Origin: Verrucomicrobiota bacterium
Lineage (GTDB): Bacteria; Verrucomicrobiota; Verrucomicrobiia; Limisphaerales; JAEYXS01
Reading direction: 5' to 3'
DNA: 36,053 nt
Assembly (NCBI GenBank): GCA_030834415.1
Contig: JAURFH010000016.1
Span: 1-36,053 of the forward strand
In this document: positions 30,737 to 35,976 of the stretch, in pieces
How the letters are laid out: each line of letters opens with the position of its first letter
How positions within the stretch are numbered: position 1 is the stretch's first letter
Program-made: the position numbers and the translations under genes
Notes under the pieces: generated by a model
The model's database searches: none
Told to the model about the DNA's origin: nothing
The model's input: the letters and a program-made list of their open reading frames with translations, nothing else

Positions 30737-30793
30737 GTAGCTCTATCCTTTCTGGATGTGTAGTTGATAACGAACGGGAAACGTACGAGCAGG

Positions 30794-30822
30794 AGTCTAC
30801 GATGTGTAAGACAAGATGTCAA
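30794..30822 (-). promoter_or_regulatory. strong leftward promoter of the small-gene operon
   Basis: On the - strand, TTGACA (30822-30817), a 17-base spacer and TAGACT (30799-30794) form a strong sigma70-type promoter. The leader of about 50 bases carries AGAAAGGATAG (30753-30743) before ATG 30736. The promoter lies at the left edge of the non-coding control region. Confidence 0.87.
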
Positions 30823-30986
30823 TGGGGGTTACGAAGAAAAACACGGGACTAGGGAAAGTACCTATGGCGGGAGGGAGGAGGGGAAGGGGTCAAGGAGCAG
30901 GGGTCAAGGACCACGGACCGGGGGTTTTGGGGGTCTTTAGATGCGGGTGAGCATAAGAGGGGCGGTTGATATGCAATTTTGGAGGT

Positions 30987-31010
30987 CCCTATAGACTTTT
31001 TTGGGGTCAT
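30987..31010 (-). repeat. left arm of a long inverted repeat
   Basis: Read on the - strand this begins ATGACCCCAAAAAAGTCTAT and continues AGGG. It is the reverse complement of 31178-31203 apart from an extra TA in the right arm. The two arms point outward and are 167 bases apart. Confidence 0.9.
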
Positions 31011-31031
31011 GTATGTTTTTATTTTTTTTTT

Positions 31032-31109
31032 CGTGAGATTGGGCGTAATGACGTGATGGGCGTAATAAGTGAATGAAATCAAGGGGTTAGAGCATTACGA
31101 GACATCACG
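31032..31109. repeat. cluster of CGTRATG-type motifs (iteron- or operator-like)
   Basis: CGTAATG (31044-31050), CGTGATG (31052-31058) and CGTAATA (31061-31067) on the + strand, then CATTACG (31093-31099) and CATCACG (31103-31109), which are exact reverse complements of the first two. GGGCGTAAT repeats with a 17-base period (31041 and 31058). A partial CGTGAGA precedes them at 31032. Such spacing and symmetry suggest binding of a dedicated protein. Confidence 0.75.
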
Positions 31110-31177
31110 GGGAGTTGACGGGAGTAATTTTTTCAGGGGGGTTTCGCGAGTGCTTTTTTTTATTTTTGAAATCAATG

Positions 31178-31203
31178 ATGACCCCAAAAAAGTCTATATA
31201 GGG
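31178..31203 (+). repeat. right arm of the long inverted repeat
   Basis: Begins ATGACCCCAAAAAAGTCTAT and continues ATAGGG, then GCCCTCGAAGGGGC. It carries a two-base insertion (TA) relative to the left arm. It lies 29 bases before the promoter that reads into the terminase genes. Confidence 0.9.
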
Positions 31204-31231
31204 CCCTCGAAGGGGCTGCGGCCGCCCTGGG

Positions 31232-31260
31232 TTGACACTGCTGGTTACTGCCGCTACCAT
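31232..31260 (+). promoter_or_regulatory. rightward promoter of the terminase unit
   Basis: TTGACA (31232-31237), a 17-base spacer and TACCAT (31255-31260). The -35 is perfect and the -10 matches four of six. It would start transcripts about 31267, just before the 31280 gene. Confidence 0.65.
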
Positions 31261-31279
31261 CGGTCAGTTCTGTTACTGG

Positions 31280-31510
31280 ATGAACACGATGATGGAGATC
31301 GAAAAGGGGGTTTCACTGCCCCCGAGCATGCGGATGATCAAGTACCCGTTCCAGGACATGGGGGTGGGCGATAGCATCCTGTTCACCGAAAAACAGAAAG
31401 CAGAATCAGCCCGGGTGTCGTCCCTGCGGTTTGTCGCCCGTAGGGCCCCGGCGTGGCGTTTTTCGATGCGCAAGGTTCCGCAGGGTTGGCGCCTGTGGAG
31501 GGTTGCCTGA
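31280..31510 (+). CDS. small conserved phage protein upstream of terminase
   Basis: A 76-residue protein whose C-terminal part, IKYPFQDMGVGDSILFTEKQ then FSMRKVPQGWRLWRV, has the small beta-domain pattern (PFxxMxVGDS ... RxVxxGxRxWR) of a common phage domain of unknown function. The start is uncertain: ATG 31280, 31289, 31292 or 31328 are all possible and none has a strong ribosome site. GGGGG (31306-31310) and CCCCC (31319-31323) could form a hairpin just before ATG 31328. Its stop overlaps the start of the terminase gene (TGATG). Function unknown; coupling suggests expression with packaging genes. Confidence 0.62.
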   Translation: MNTMMEIEKGVSLPPSMRMIKYPFQDMGVGDSILFTEKQKAESARVSSLRFVARRAPAWRFSMRKVPQGWRLWRVA

Positions 31511-32184
31511 TGACCAAGAAGGACGTCTGGAACGTCCCTCCGGTCGTTCCAGACAAGGCGCGTACCCGGATGTCCCGGGAAGTCGCTCCGCTGCGCAAGC
31601 AGCGCAAGACCCTGAACGCCAAGGAATGGAAGTTTGTCACCGAGTATGTCTCGGGCGATGGCCGGGTCACGCTGAAAGAGGCGGCGATCCGAGCGGGGTA
31701 CAAGGATACGTCCGCCTCTGTCATGGCCTGGAAGTTGACAAACCCGGAAATCAATCCTCACGTGGTCGCGGCGATTCAGGCCTACCGCGCCGAGTTGAAC
31801 TCGAAGTACAACACCAGCTATGAGCGGCACATGCGGGACCTTCAGCTCATCCGGGACAAGGCCTTGGAGGCCGGAGCGTATGCTGCTGCTGTCCAGGCGG
31901 AGTATCGCCGGGGGCAGGCCCTGGGGTCGATCTATGTCGATCGGAAGGAAATTCGCCACGGGACCATTGATTCCATGTCGAAAGAGGAAGTCCAGCGCAA
32001 GCTTGACGAACTGAAGAAGCTTTACGGTGGACCGCCGCCTTCGGCCATCATTGACGCCGATACCGGCACTGTCCTGGACACTGTTGCCCGTGAGCAAGAC
32101 CCTGCTTTTACGCCGCCCGTGGCAGAGCCTCCCCCCGATCTATTTGAGCGGGACCCTGATTTGGGACCCGACGATGAAGCCTGA
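31510..32184 (+). CDS. terminase small subunit
   Basis: A 224-residue protein of the Terminase_2 type, which recognises viral DNA and regulates the large subunit during packaging. Residues about 36-95 hold the DNA-binding domain: TLNAKEWKFVTEYVSGDGRVTLKEAAIRAGYKDTSASVMAWKLTNPEI, with KEAAIRAGY as the hallmark HTH segment. The middle is a helical oligomerisation region and the C-terminus is Pro/Asp-rich, probably the contact to the large subunit. ATG 31510 is coupled to the upstream stop (TGATG). An earlier in-frame ATG at 31453 lies within the neighbour. The large subunit is not next door, which is unusual. Confidence 0.85.
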   Translation: MTKKDVWNVPPVVPDKARTRMSREVAPLRKQRKTLNAKEWKFVTEYVSGDGRVTLKEAAIRAGYKDTSASVMAWKLTNPEINPHVVAAIQAYRAELNSKYNTSYERHMRDLQLIRDKALEAGAYAAAVQAEYRRGQALGSIYVDRKEIRHGTIDSMSKEEVQRKLDELKKLYGGPPPSAIIDADTGTVLDTVAREQDPAFTPPVAEPPPDLFERDPDLGPDDEA

Positions 32185-32584
32185 AGCCGCCTTTGCTGCT
32201 AGGGTTGCGCAAGGGCTCGCCTTGCATGGCGTGGATGTTGACCGAATCGAAAACCGCATCAATTTGGGCTTGCCTGATATGCTGGTCGGCGCCGGCCCTG
32301 GCTTCGCCATGATGGAATTGAAAGTTGTGGAGCGCGGCCTTCAAGTGGGCTTGCGGCCGCACCAAGTTGCCTTCCTGACCCGGCATGCGGCCAAGGGGCG
32401 CCCGTGCTTTGTCCTGGTTCAGTACAAGGGCACCGCCACCAAGCCGGCCGCCGTGCTGCTTTATCATGGCATGGATGCTGTCGCCCTGGCGGAACAGGGC
32501 CTACGGGTAGCGCCCCTGCGGGAATGGCCTAATCGGGGGATGCCCTGGGGAGAGTTGGCCGAAATTCTTAGGGAAAGCACCTAG
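32174..32584 (+). CDS. PD-(D/E)XK nuclease, VRR-NUC/Hjc-like
   Basis: A 136-residue small nuclease. RIENRINLGLPDMLVGAG gives the catalytic Pro-Asp, FAMMELKVV gives the Glu-x-Lys, and LRPHQVAFLTRHAAKGRPCFVLV gives the downstream Gln and strand. This is the VRR-NUC/Hjc-type fold that cuts branched DNA or acts as a nicking endonuclease. ATG 32174 overlaps the terminase gene by 11 bases. Phages often place such resolvases or HNH enzymes near terminase to clear branches before packaging; that role is inferred here. Confidence 0.83.
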   Translation: MKPEAAFAARVAQGLALHGVDVDRIENRINLGLPDMLVGAGPGFAMMELKVVERGLQVGLRPHQVAFLTRHAAKGRPCFVLVQYKGTATKPAAVLLYHGMDAVALAEQGLRVAPLREWPNRGMPWGELAEILREST

Positions 32585-32653
32585 ACAAAAAACCGGCCGC
32601 CGGGTTATGATGGCGCCGTCCCGATAGTGGGGCGAAACAGAAAGGATAGAGTC
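32582..32653 (+). promoter_or_regulatory. cassette A: promoter, leader hairpin and extended ribosome site
   Basis: TAGACA (32582-32587), 18-base spacer, TATGAT (32606-32611). The spacer contains CCGGC-C-GCCGG. The leader has a 6-bp hairpin CGTCCC/GGGGCG (32617-32634, one G-U pair), then AGAAAGGATAG (32639-32649), four bases before ATG 32654. Confidence 0.75.
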
Positions 32654-33349
32654 ATGCTGAAAACTGTTCCCGTTAGCTCGAATCGTAAGACTGGCCCTAT
32701 TGCGGTCACGTACCGTAGCGGCACCCATGAGACCTATGGCACGTGCCCGAAGTCTTGCGCACTGCATCCGAAGAATGAAACCGGCTCCGCCGAAATTGAC
32801 GCGGAATATTTGCAGGCCCTTTTGAAGGCGGTGCCCCGGCGCGGGAAGGCCTGGACATATTCCCATTTCCCGGCCGCGATGCTGCCAAAGGCGGGCCCTG
32901 GCGAGACCGTAATCAATGCCAGTTGCGATACCGTTGATGAGGCCTTAGCGGCTGTCAGTATCGGCCGGCCGGCCGTTATTGCTGTCCCGTCCGACACTTC
33001 CGATAGTTGGCCGCGCGTAGTGGAAGGCACCCGGTTCTATCGGTGCCCGGCCGAGTTGTCCGATTCGTTCACTTGCAAAGATTGCGGGAACGGCTCGCCC
33101 CTGTGCGCACGGCCGGACCGTCGCGAAGTTATCGTATTTGTCGCCCATGGGACCGGTGCAAAGAAAGTCGGGACCGGTAGGGGGGGCTGTTATGCGGCTT
33201 CCGGCCCTGTGGCTTTGCAGTGGCACGGTACCCGTAAAGCCGGCGCCCCGAATGATGCGCAGGCCGTGGAAGCTTTCGCGAAGTCACTGCCGCCGGGTAG
33301 CTTCCTTCGGCATCACGTGGCCGGCGATGCCGGAAAAGAGGCGCGCTAA
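32654..33349 (+). CDS. conserved phage protein with cysteine clusters (DUF7227-like)
   Basis: A 231-residue protein starting MLKTVPVSSNRKTGPIAVTYRS. Conserved-looking blocks are GTCPKSCALHP (Cys31, Cys35), RGKAWTYSHFP, TVINASCDTVDEALAA (Cys91), FYRCPAE (Cys131) and FTCKDCGNGSPLCARPDR (Cys141, Cys144, Cys151). I associate the family with a phage domain of unknown function, DUF7227. Two Cys groups suggest zinc or another metal. ATG 32654 follows AGAAAGGATAG and its own promoter. The stop overlaps the start of a 22-residue peptide (TAATG). Function unknown. Confidence 0.72.
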   Translation: MLKTVPVSSNRKTGPIAVTYRSGTHETYGTCPKSCALHPKNETGSAEIDAEYLQALLKAVPRRGKAWTYSHFPAAMLPKAGPGETVINASCDTVDEALAAVSIGRPAVIAVPSDTSDSWPRVVEGTRFYRCPAELSDSFTCKDCGNGSPLCARPDRREVIVFVAHGTGAKKVGTGRGGCYAASGPVALQWHGTRKAGAPNDAQAVEAFAKSLPPGSFLRHHVAGDAGKEAR

Positions 33350-33417
33350 TGTTCTTTTTAGTGCTGCTGTTCTTTATCATTGGCTGGGCCCTGGTTGACC
33401 TATTCGGGGGAGACTAG
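33349..33417 (+). CDS. 22-residue single-pass membrane peptide
   Basis: Starting at the ATG that overlaps the preceding stop (TAATG), the frame reads MFFLVLLFFIIGWALVDLF then GGD and stops at 33417. It is almost entirely hydrophobic, one membrane helix with an acidic C-terminus. There is no separate ribosome site, so it would depend on coupling to the gene before it. Small membrane peptides of this kind occur in phage early regions; a chance frame cannot be excluded. Confidence 0.45.
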   Translation: MFFLVLLFFIIGWALVDLFGGD

Positions 33418-33420
33418 GGG

Positions 33421-33536
33421 CTATCGGGAAGCCGGAACCGATAGGAAAATTTCATTGGATCAGCGAAAAACAATAGACTAATATTCAGGCACTGGGTTCG
33501 AGGGCGAATCCGGGTAACTTCAGAAAGGATAGCAAA
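33421..33536 (+). promoter_or_regulatory. cassette B: upstream hairpin, promoter, leader hairpin, extended ribosome site
   Basis: CTATCGG (33421-33427) pairs with CCGATAG (33438-33444). Then GATAGGAAAATTTCATTGGA with -35 TTGGAT (33455-33460), an 18-base spacer and TAATAT (33479-33484). The leader hairpin is GGGTTCG/CGAATCC (33494-33511, loop AGGG, one G-U pair), then AGAAAGGATAG (33522-33532) four bases before ATG 33537. Confidence 0.72.
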
Positions 33537-34493
33537 ATGGCTCACATGCTCGATATCACCAACGGCCGCGCCGCTATGGCATACGTTGGACAAAAACCCT
33601 GGCACGGGCTGGGGCAAGAACTCACCCCCGGCGCCGGCATTCAGGAATGGACCGAACAAGCCGGGCTCGCCTATACCGTGAACGAATCCCCGGTGCTGTT
33701 CCGCAACGCTCACGCCAGCGAGCCCGAAGCTTTCAAGGGCCGCAAGGTTCTGCACCGCTCAGACAATGGCGCGCCCCTGGCCGTAGTGTCTGACGGGTAC
33801 CACGTGGTGCAGCCGGCCGAAGTAATGCATTTCTTCGAACGCCTCGCGGATGCCGGCGGGTATGAATTGCAAACCGCCGGAGCGCTCAGCTACGGCCGCC
33901 GGGTTTGGGCCCTGGCGAAAGTCGCAAAGGGTGTGGAAATCTTGGCCGGCGATGTGGTGGACCCGTACCTATTGCTGGCCACGTCCTACGATGGCACCAT
34001 GGCCACTACGGCTAAATTCACCAGCATCCGCGTGGTGTGCAATAACACCATCACGGCCGCACTGGGCGCCGCCGGGTCTACCGTGAAAGTCTTGCATTCG
34101 GAGCGCTTCGATGCTGACCGGGTCCGCCAAGATTTGGGCATTGTGACCAGCGAGTGGGACCGGTTCATTATTCAGTCCCGCAAACTGGCAGGCGAACCAA
34201 TGAAGGCGGAAGAGGCGGACGCCTTTGTTCAAGAGCTGTTGAAGCCTTACCATACGGCCGCGAAGGATGTTACCCAGTCGAAGGCATATCGCCGCATCAT
34301 GGACCTATTCAACGGCCGCGCGCTCGGTTCTGGCATTCCCGGCGTGGCCGGTACACGCTGGGCCGCCTTGAACGCGGTAACCGAAATGGTGGACCACGAG
34401 CGGGGCCGCTCCGCCAATACGCGCCTCGAGTCGGCATGGTTTGGCACCGGCGCCGCGCTCAAGTCAAAGGCCCTGGAATTGCTCTCCGCTTAA
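33537..34493 (+). CDS. DUF932 phage/plasmid-like protein
   Basis: A 318-residue protein of the DUF932 family, common in phages and plasmids. N-terminal marks are AYVGQKPWHGLGQELTPG (15-32); central marks are PLLAVVSDGYHVVQP-like (APLAVVSDGYHVVQP), YELQTAGALSYGRRVWALAKV and VVDPYLLLATSYDGTMATTAKFTSIRVVCNNT (about 141-172); the C-terminus is NGRALGSGIPGVAGTRWAALNAVTEMVDHERGR. All the family's typical blocks are present and it looks intact. The function is not established; possible roles in DNA metabolism or anti-host activity have been proposed for related plasmid genes. It has its own promoter cassette. Confidence 0.92.
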   Translation: MAHMLDITNGRAAMAYVGQKPWHGLGQELTPGAGIQEWTEQAGLAYTVNESPVLFRNAHASEPEAFKGRKVLHRSDNGAPLAVVSDGYHVVQPAEVMHFFERLADAGGYELQTAGALSYGRRVWALAKVAKGVEILAGDVVDPYLLLATSYDGTMATTAKFTSIRVVCNNTITAALGAAGSTVKVLHSERFDADRVRQDLGIVTSEWDRFIIQSRKLAGEPMKAEEADAFVQELLKPYHTAAKDVTQSKAYRRIMDLFNGRALGSGIPGVAGTRWAALNAVTEMVDHERGRSANTRLESAWFGTGAALKSKALELLSA

Positions 34494-34504
34494 CCTATTG
34501 AAAC

Positions 34505-34525
34505 CCAGGGACCGATAGTCCCTGG
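34505..34525. other. perfect hairpin after the DUF932 gene
   Basis: CCAGGGAC (34505-34512), loop CGATA, GTCCCTGG (34518-34525): an 8-bp perfect stem just after the stop. There is no T tract, so it is not a standard intrinsic terminator. It may stabilise the transcript 3' end. CTATCG follows at once (34526-34531). Confidence 0.7.
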
Positions 34526-34669
34526 CTATCGAGGGGAATCCATGCAAAAAACGCATAAAGTCCCCCGGTTAGGTTCGCAAGGGGAAACCCGGCCCTTGGT
34601 CCCTGGCGCTCGCCGCCCGAATCGTGGCGCTTGGCGCCTGGATCGGGGCCCGTGGGCCCTGTTTCGGGG

Positions 34670-34779
34670 CTATCGGGGCCGGGGCCCCGATAGGAAAATC
34701 TCATTGGACGGGCCCCGTGGCCCGTGCATAATTGGTGCTGTCGCGGCGCGCGGTGCGCCGGGCTTTAGAAAGGATAGAA
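34670..34779 (+). promoter_or_regulatory. cassette C: 11-bp hairpin, promoter, leader hairpin, extended ribosome site
   Basis: CTATCGGGGCC (34670-34680) and GGCCCCGATAG (34683-34693) form an 11-bp stem. Then GATAGGAAAATCTCATTGGA with -35 TTGGAC (34704-34709), a 17-base spacer holding GGGCC/GGCCC, and CATAAT (34727-34732). The leader hairpin is CGGCGC/GCGCCG (34744-34760), then AGAAAGGATAG (34767-34777) two bases before ATG 34780. The stretch 34530-34669 is GC-rich, full of short palindromes and seems non-coding. Confidence 0.75.
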
Positions 34780-35298
34780 ATGTCAAACCCCTTCCAACAG
34801 CATCGCTCCGCCCTGTTCGCTGAGCGCGAATCAATCGACGCGGCCCTGCACTATGTGCATGAAATCATTGGCACCCTTACAGGCGCCGATAAAGCCGCCG
34901 CCCTAACGGCCATGATGGTCCTGGTCAACACGGCCGCGAAGGTCTGGCCCGAGGCCGATGCCCCTGTTCAGCCCGAGGCCCAGGCCTCGGAGCTCTCCCT
35001 GGTGCGCGCGGACCTCGATGCCCGGCTGGCCGCCCTGGCCGACCGGGTCGCGGTGCTCGAGGTGACGCCCGTCACCCCCGAGGATCTGGCTAAGGCCGTT
35101 GAGGCCTGGGCCGATGAGAGTCTGGACGGGTACATCGAGAGCTGGGCCGATACCTACCTCGACGATCGCATGGAGTCCTGGGCCAGCGACAACCTGGACC
35201 TCGACGATCGCGTCGAGACCTGGATGGAGAACAACCTGGACATCGAGAACGAGGTGCGCAGCCAGCTGCGCAATGCCAGCATCAACATCGAGTTCTAA
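34780..35298 (+). CDS. acidic protein with tandem ESWADxxLDDR-like repeats
   Basis: A 172-residue acidic protein. Residues 1-60 are helical and Ala-rich (AALTAMMVLVNTAAKVWPEAD). Residues 72-95 are a possible coiled coil (LVRADLDARLAALADRVAVLE). Residues about 107-158 contain four units around Trp110, Trp122, Trp134 and Trp148, for example IESWADTYLDDR. ATG 34780 is chosen because the extended ribosome motif lies two bases before it. The high negative charge and repeats recall small phage inhibitor or DNA-mimic proteins, but this is speculation. No family recognised. Confidence 0.68.
   Translation: MSNPFQQHRSALFAERESIDAALHYVHEIIGTLTGADKAAALTAMMVLVNTAAKVWPEADAPVQPEAQASELSLVRADLDARLAALADRVAVLEVTPVTPEDLAKAVEAWADESLDGYIESWADTYLDDRMESWASDNLDLDDRVETWMENNLDIENEVRSQLRNASINIEF
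35101..35250 (+). repeat. four short tandem coding repeats
   Basis: Units centred on TGG codons spaced 36, 36 and 42 bases apart encode (V/I/M)E(A/S/T)W and then LD. The DNA shows repeated CTGGACxxCGA and GAGxxCTGGGCC. Confidence 0.7.
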
Positions 35299-35306
35299 AA
35301 TAACTC

Positions 35307-35389
35307 TTGCACAGTGGACGAAATGTCCACTATAATGGAGGCACTGACCGGGGGGCCCCGGTCAGGCAAACTGTAGAAAGGATAGGACC
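35307..35389 (+). promoter_or_regulatory. cassette D: promoter with embedded operator-like dyad, leader hairpin, extended ribosome site
   Basis: TTGCAC (35307-35312), 18-base spacer, perfect TATAAT (35331-35336). The whole spacer is AGTGGAC-GAAAT-GTCCACT (35313-35331), a perfect 7-bp dyad ending in the first base of the -10, as expected of a repressor site. The leader hairpin is CTGACCGGGG/CCCCGGTCAG (35344-35365), then AGAAAGGATAG (35375-35385) and ATG 35390. Confidence 0.85.
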
Positions 35390-35674
35390 ATGAAAACCAC
35401 CAAGCTCATCACCATCAATGGCAACCGCTTCGTGTTGCCCGAGGGCATGACCACCAAAGACATCCAGTCGCTGGCTGGCCTTCTGTTCAGCCTGACCCCG
35501 GTGGACTACAGCTACCTCATCGACTCCGGCCGCAGCGTCTACTACGCCACCAGCCGCAGCGCCGAGGTCCGGCTGGAGCACATCGAGCTGGTGTCCGAGG
35601 CCGAGGCGGACGCCCAGGCCAAAGCCAGCCGCGAAGCATACGAGGCCAAGAAAGCCGCGAAGACCGAAGCCTAA
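35390..35674 (+). CDS. small phage protein, unknown function
   Basis: A 94-residue protein (MKTTKLITINGNRFVLPEGMTTKDIQSLAGLLFSLTPVDYSYLID...). The N-terminal half is beta-like with a Pro-Glu-Gly-Met turn; the C-terminal third is a charged helix rich in Ala, Lys and Glu (EAEADAQAKASREAYEAKKAAK). It has a strong, probably regulated promoter and the standard leader. If the dyad in its promoter is an autoregulatory operator this protein may be the repressor, but no HTH is evident. Function unknown. Confidence 0.7.
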   Translation: MKTTKLITINGNRFVLPEGMTTKDIQSLAGLLFSLTPVDYSYLIDSGRSVYYATSRSAEVRLEHIELVSEAEADAQAKASREAYEAKKAAKTEA

Positions 35675-35677
35675 GCA

Positions 35678-35754
35678 TCGCACCGGGCCTCGGCCCGGTG
35701 TATAATGTCCGCACCGGCCAGGGCTGGCCGGTGCAACTCAGAAAGGATAGAGCG
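35678..35754 (+). promoter_or_regulatory. cassette E: palindrome, TATAAT, leader hairpin, extended ribosome site
   Basis: CACCGGGCC (35681-35689), TC, GGCCCGGTG (35692-35700) is directly followed by TATAAT (35701-35706). The -35 (TCGCAC at 35678-35683) is poor. The leader hairpin is GCACCGGCCA/TGGCCGGTGC (35711-35734, loop GGGC), then AGAAAGGATAG (35740-35750) four bases before ATG 35755. The first palindrome may also end transcription from the preceding gene, though it has no T tract. Confidence 0.75.
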
Positions 35755-35970
35755 ATGGAAGTCAACATCATCCGGGCCAAGGTAGTGGCCCATGCCCTGC
35801 GACTGTACGCACGGACCGGCCTCCAGGCCAACCGGGCCTACACTCCCTCCGCGATGCTCCGCACCGCGACCGACATCACCGGCCAGCGGTTCAAGCGCGG
35901 CCAGTACACCCAGGCCGCCGCCGCCCTGGACACCTGGGCCTCGGCCCAGCTACCCGCACCCGCCGCCTGA
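35755..35970 (+). CDS. small basic phage protein, unknown function
   Basis: A 71-residue protein (MEVNIIRAKVVAHALRLYARTGLQANRAYTPSAMLRTATDITG...). It is basic and helical. YTPSAMLRTATDITGQRFKRGQYTQAAAALDTW looks like a small helical DNA- or RNA-binding domain but matches no family I know. ATG 35755 follows the cassette E ribosome motif; an earlier in-frame ATG at 35698 lies within the promoter. Last complete gene of the window. Confidence 0.7.
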   Translation: MEVNIIRAKVVAHALRLYARTGLQANRAYTPSAMLRTATDITGQRFKRGQYTQAAAALDTWASAQLPAPAA

Positions 35971-35976
35971 CCAAGC

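Larger units (their letters stand above)
30823..31231. other. non-coding control region, candidate origin, operator or packaging site
   Basis: About 400 bases between the leftward operon and the rightward terminase genes in which no frame looks coding. It holds, from left to right: a G-rich tract (30866-30933) with a four-run pattern GGG/GGG/GGGG/GGGG (30869-30889) able to form a quadruplex; two direct copies of GGGGTCAAGGA (30886-30896 and 30900-30910); the left arm of a long inverted repeat (30987-31010); T-tracts at about 31016-31031 and 31153-31167; a cluster of CGTRATG motifs (31032-31109); and the right arm (31178-31203). Position and content fit an origin of replication, a divergent regulatory region or a pac/cos site; I cannot tell which. 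Confidence 0.6.

Noticed and set aside
30987-31203. T7-type RNA polymerase promoters at the CTATAGGG ends of the inverted repeat
   Set aside because: CTATAGGG resembles the T7 promoter core, but the upstream specificity part does not, and no single-subunit RNA polymerase gene is in the window. Kept only as a hypothesis.
30849-31374. Two open frames across the control region (- strand 30849-31082, + strand 31069-31374)
   Set aside because: They cover the inverted repeat arms, poly-T and G-rich tracts, have odd composition and no ribosome site. The similar KK peptides they share come from the inverted repeat itself.
34542-34823. Possible 93-residue frame starting after GAGGGGAATCC
   Set aside because: It runs through an 11-bp hairpin, the -35/-10 promoter and the ribosome site of the next gene. 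Composition is Arg/Gly/Pro from GC-rich palindromes, with no protein character.
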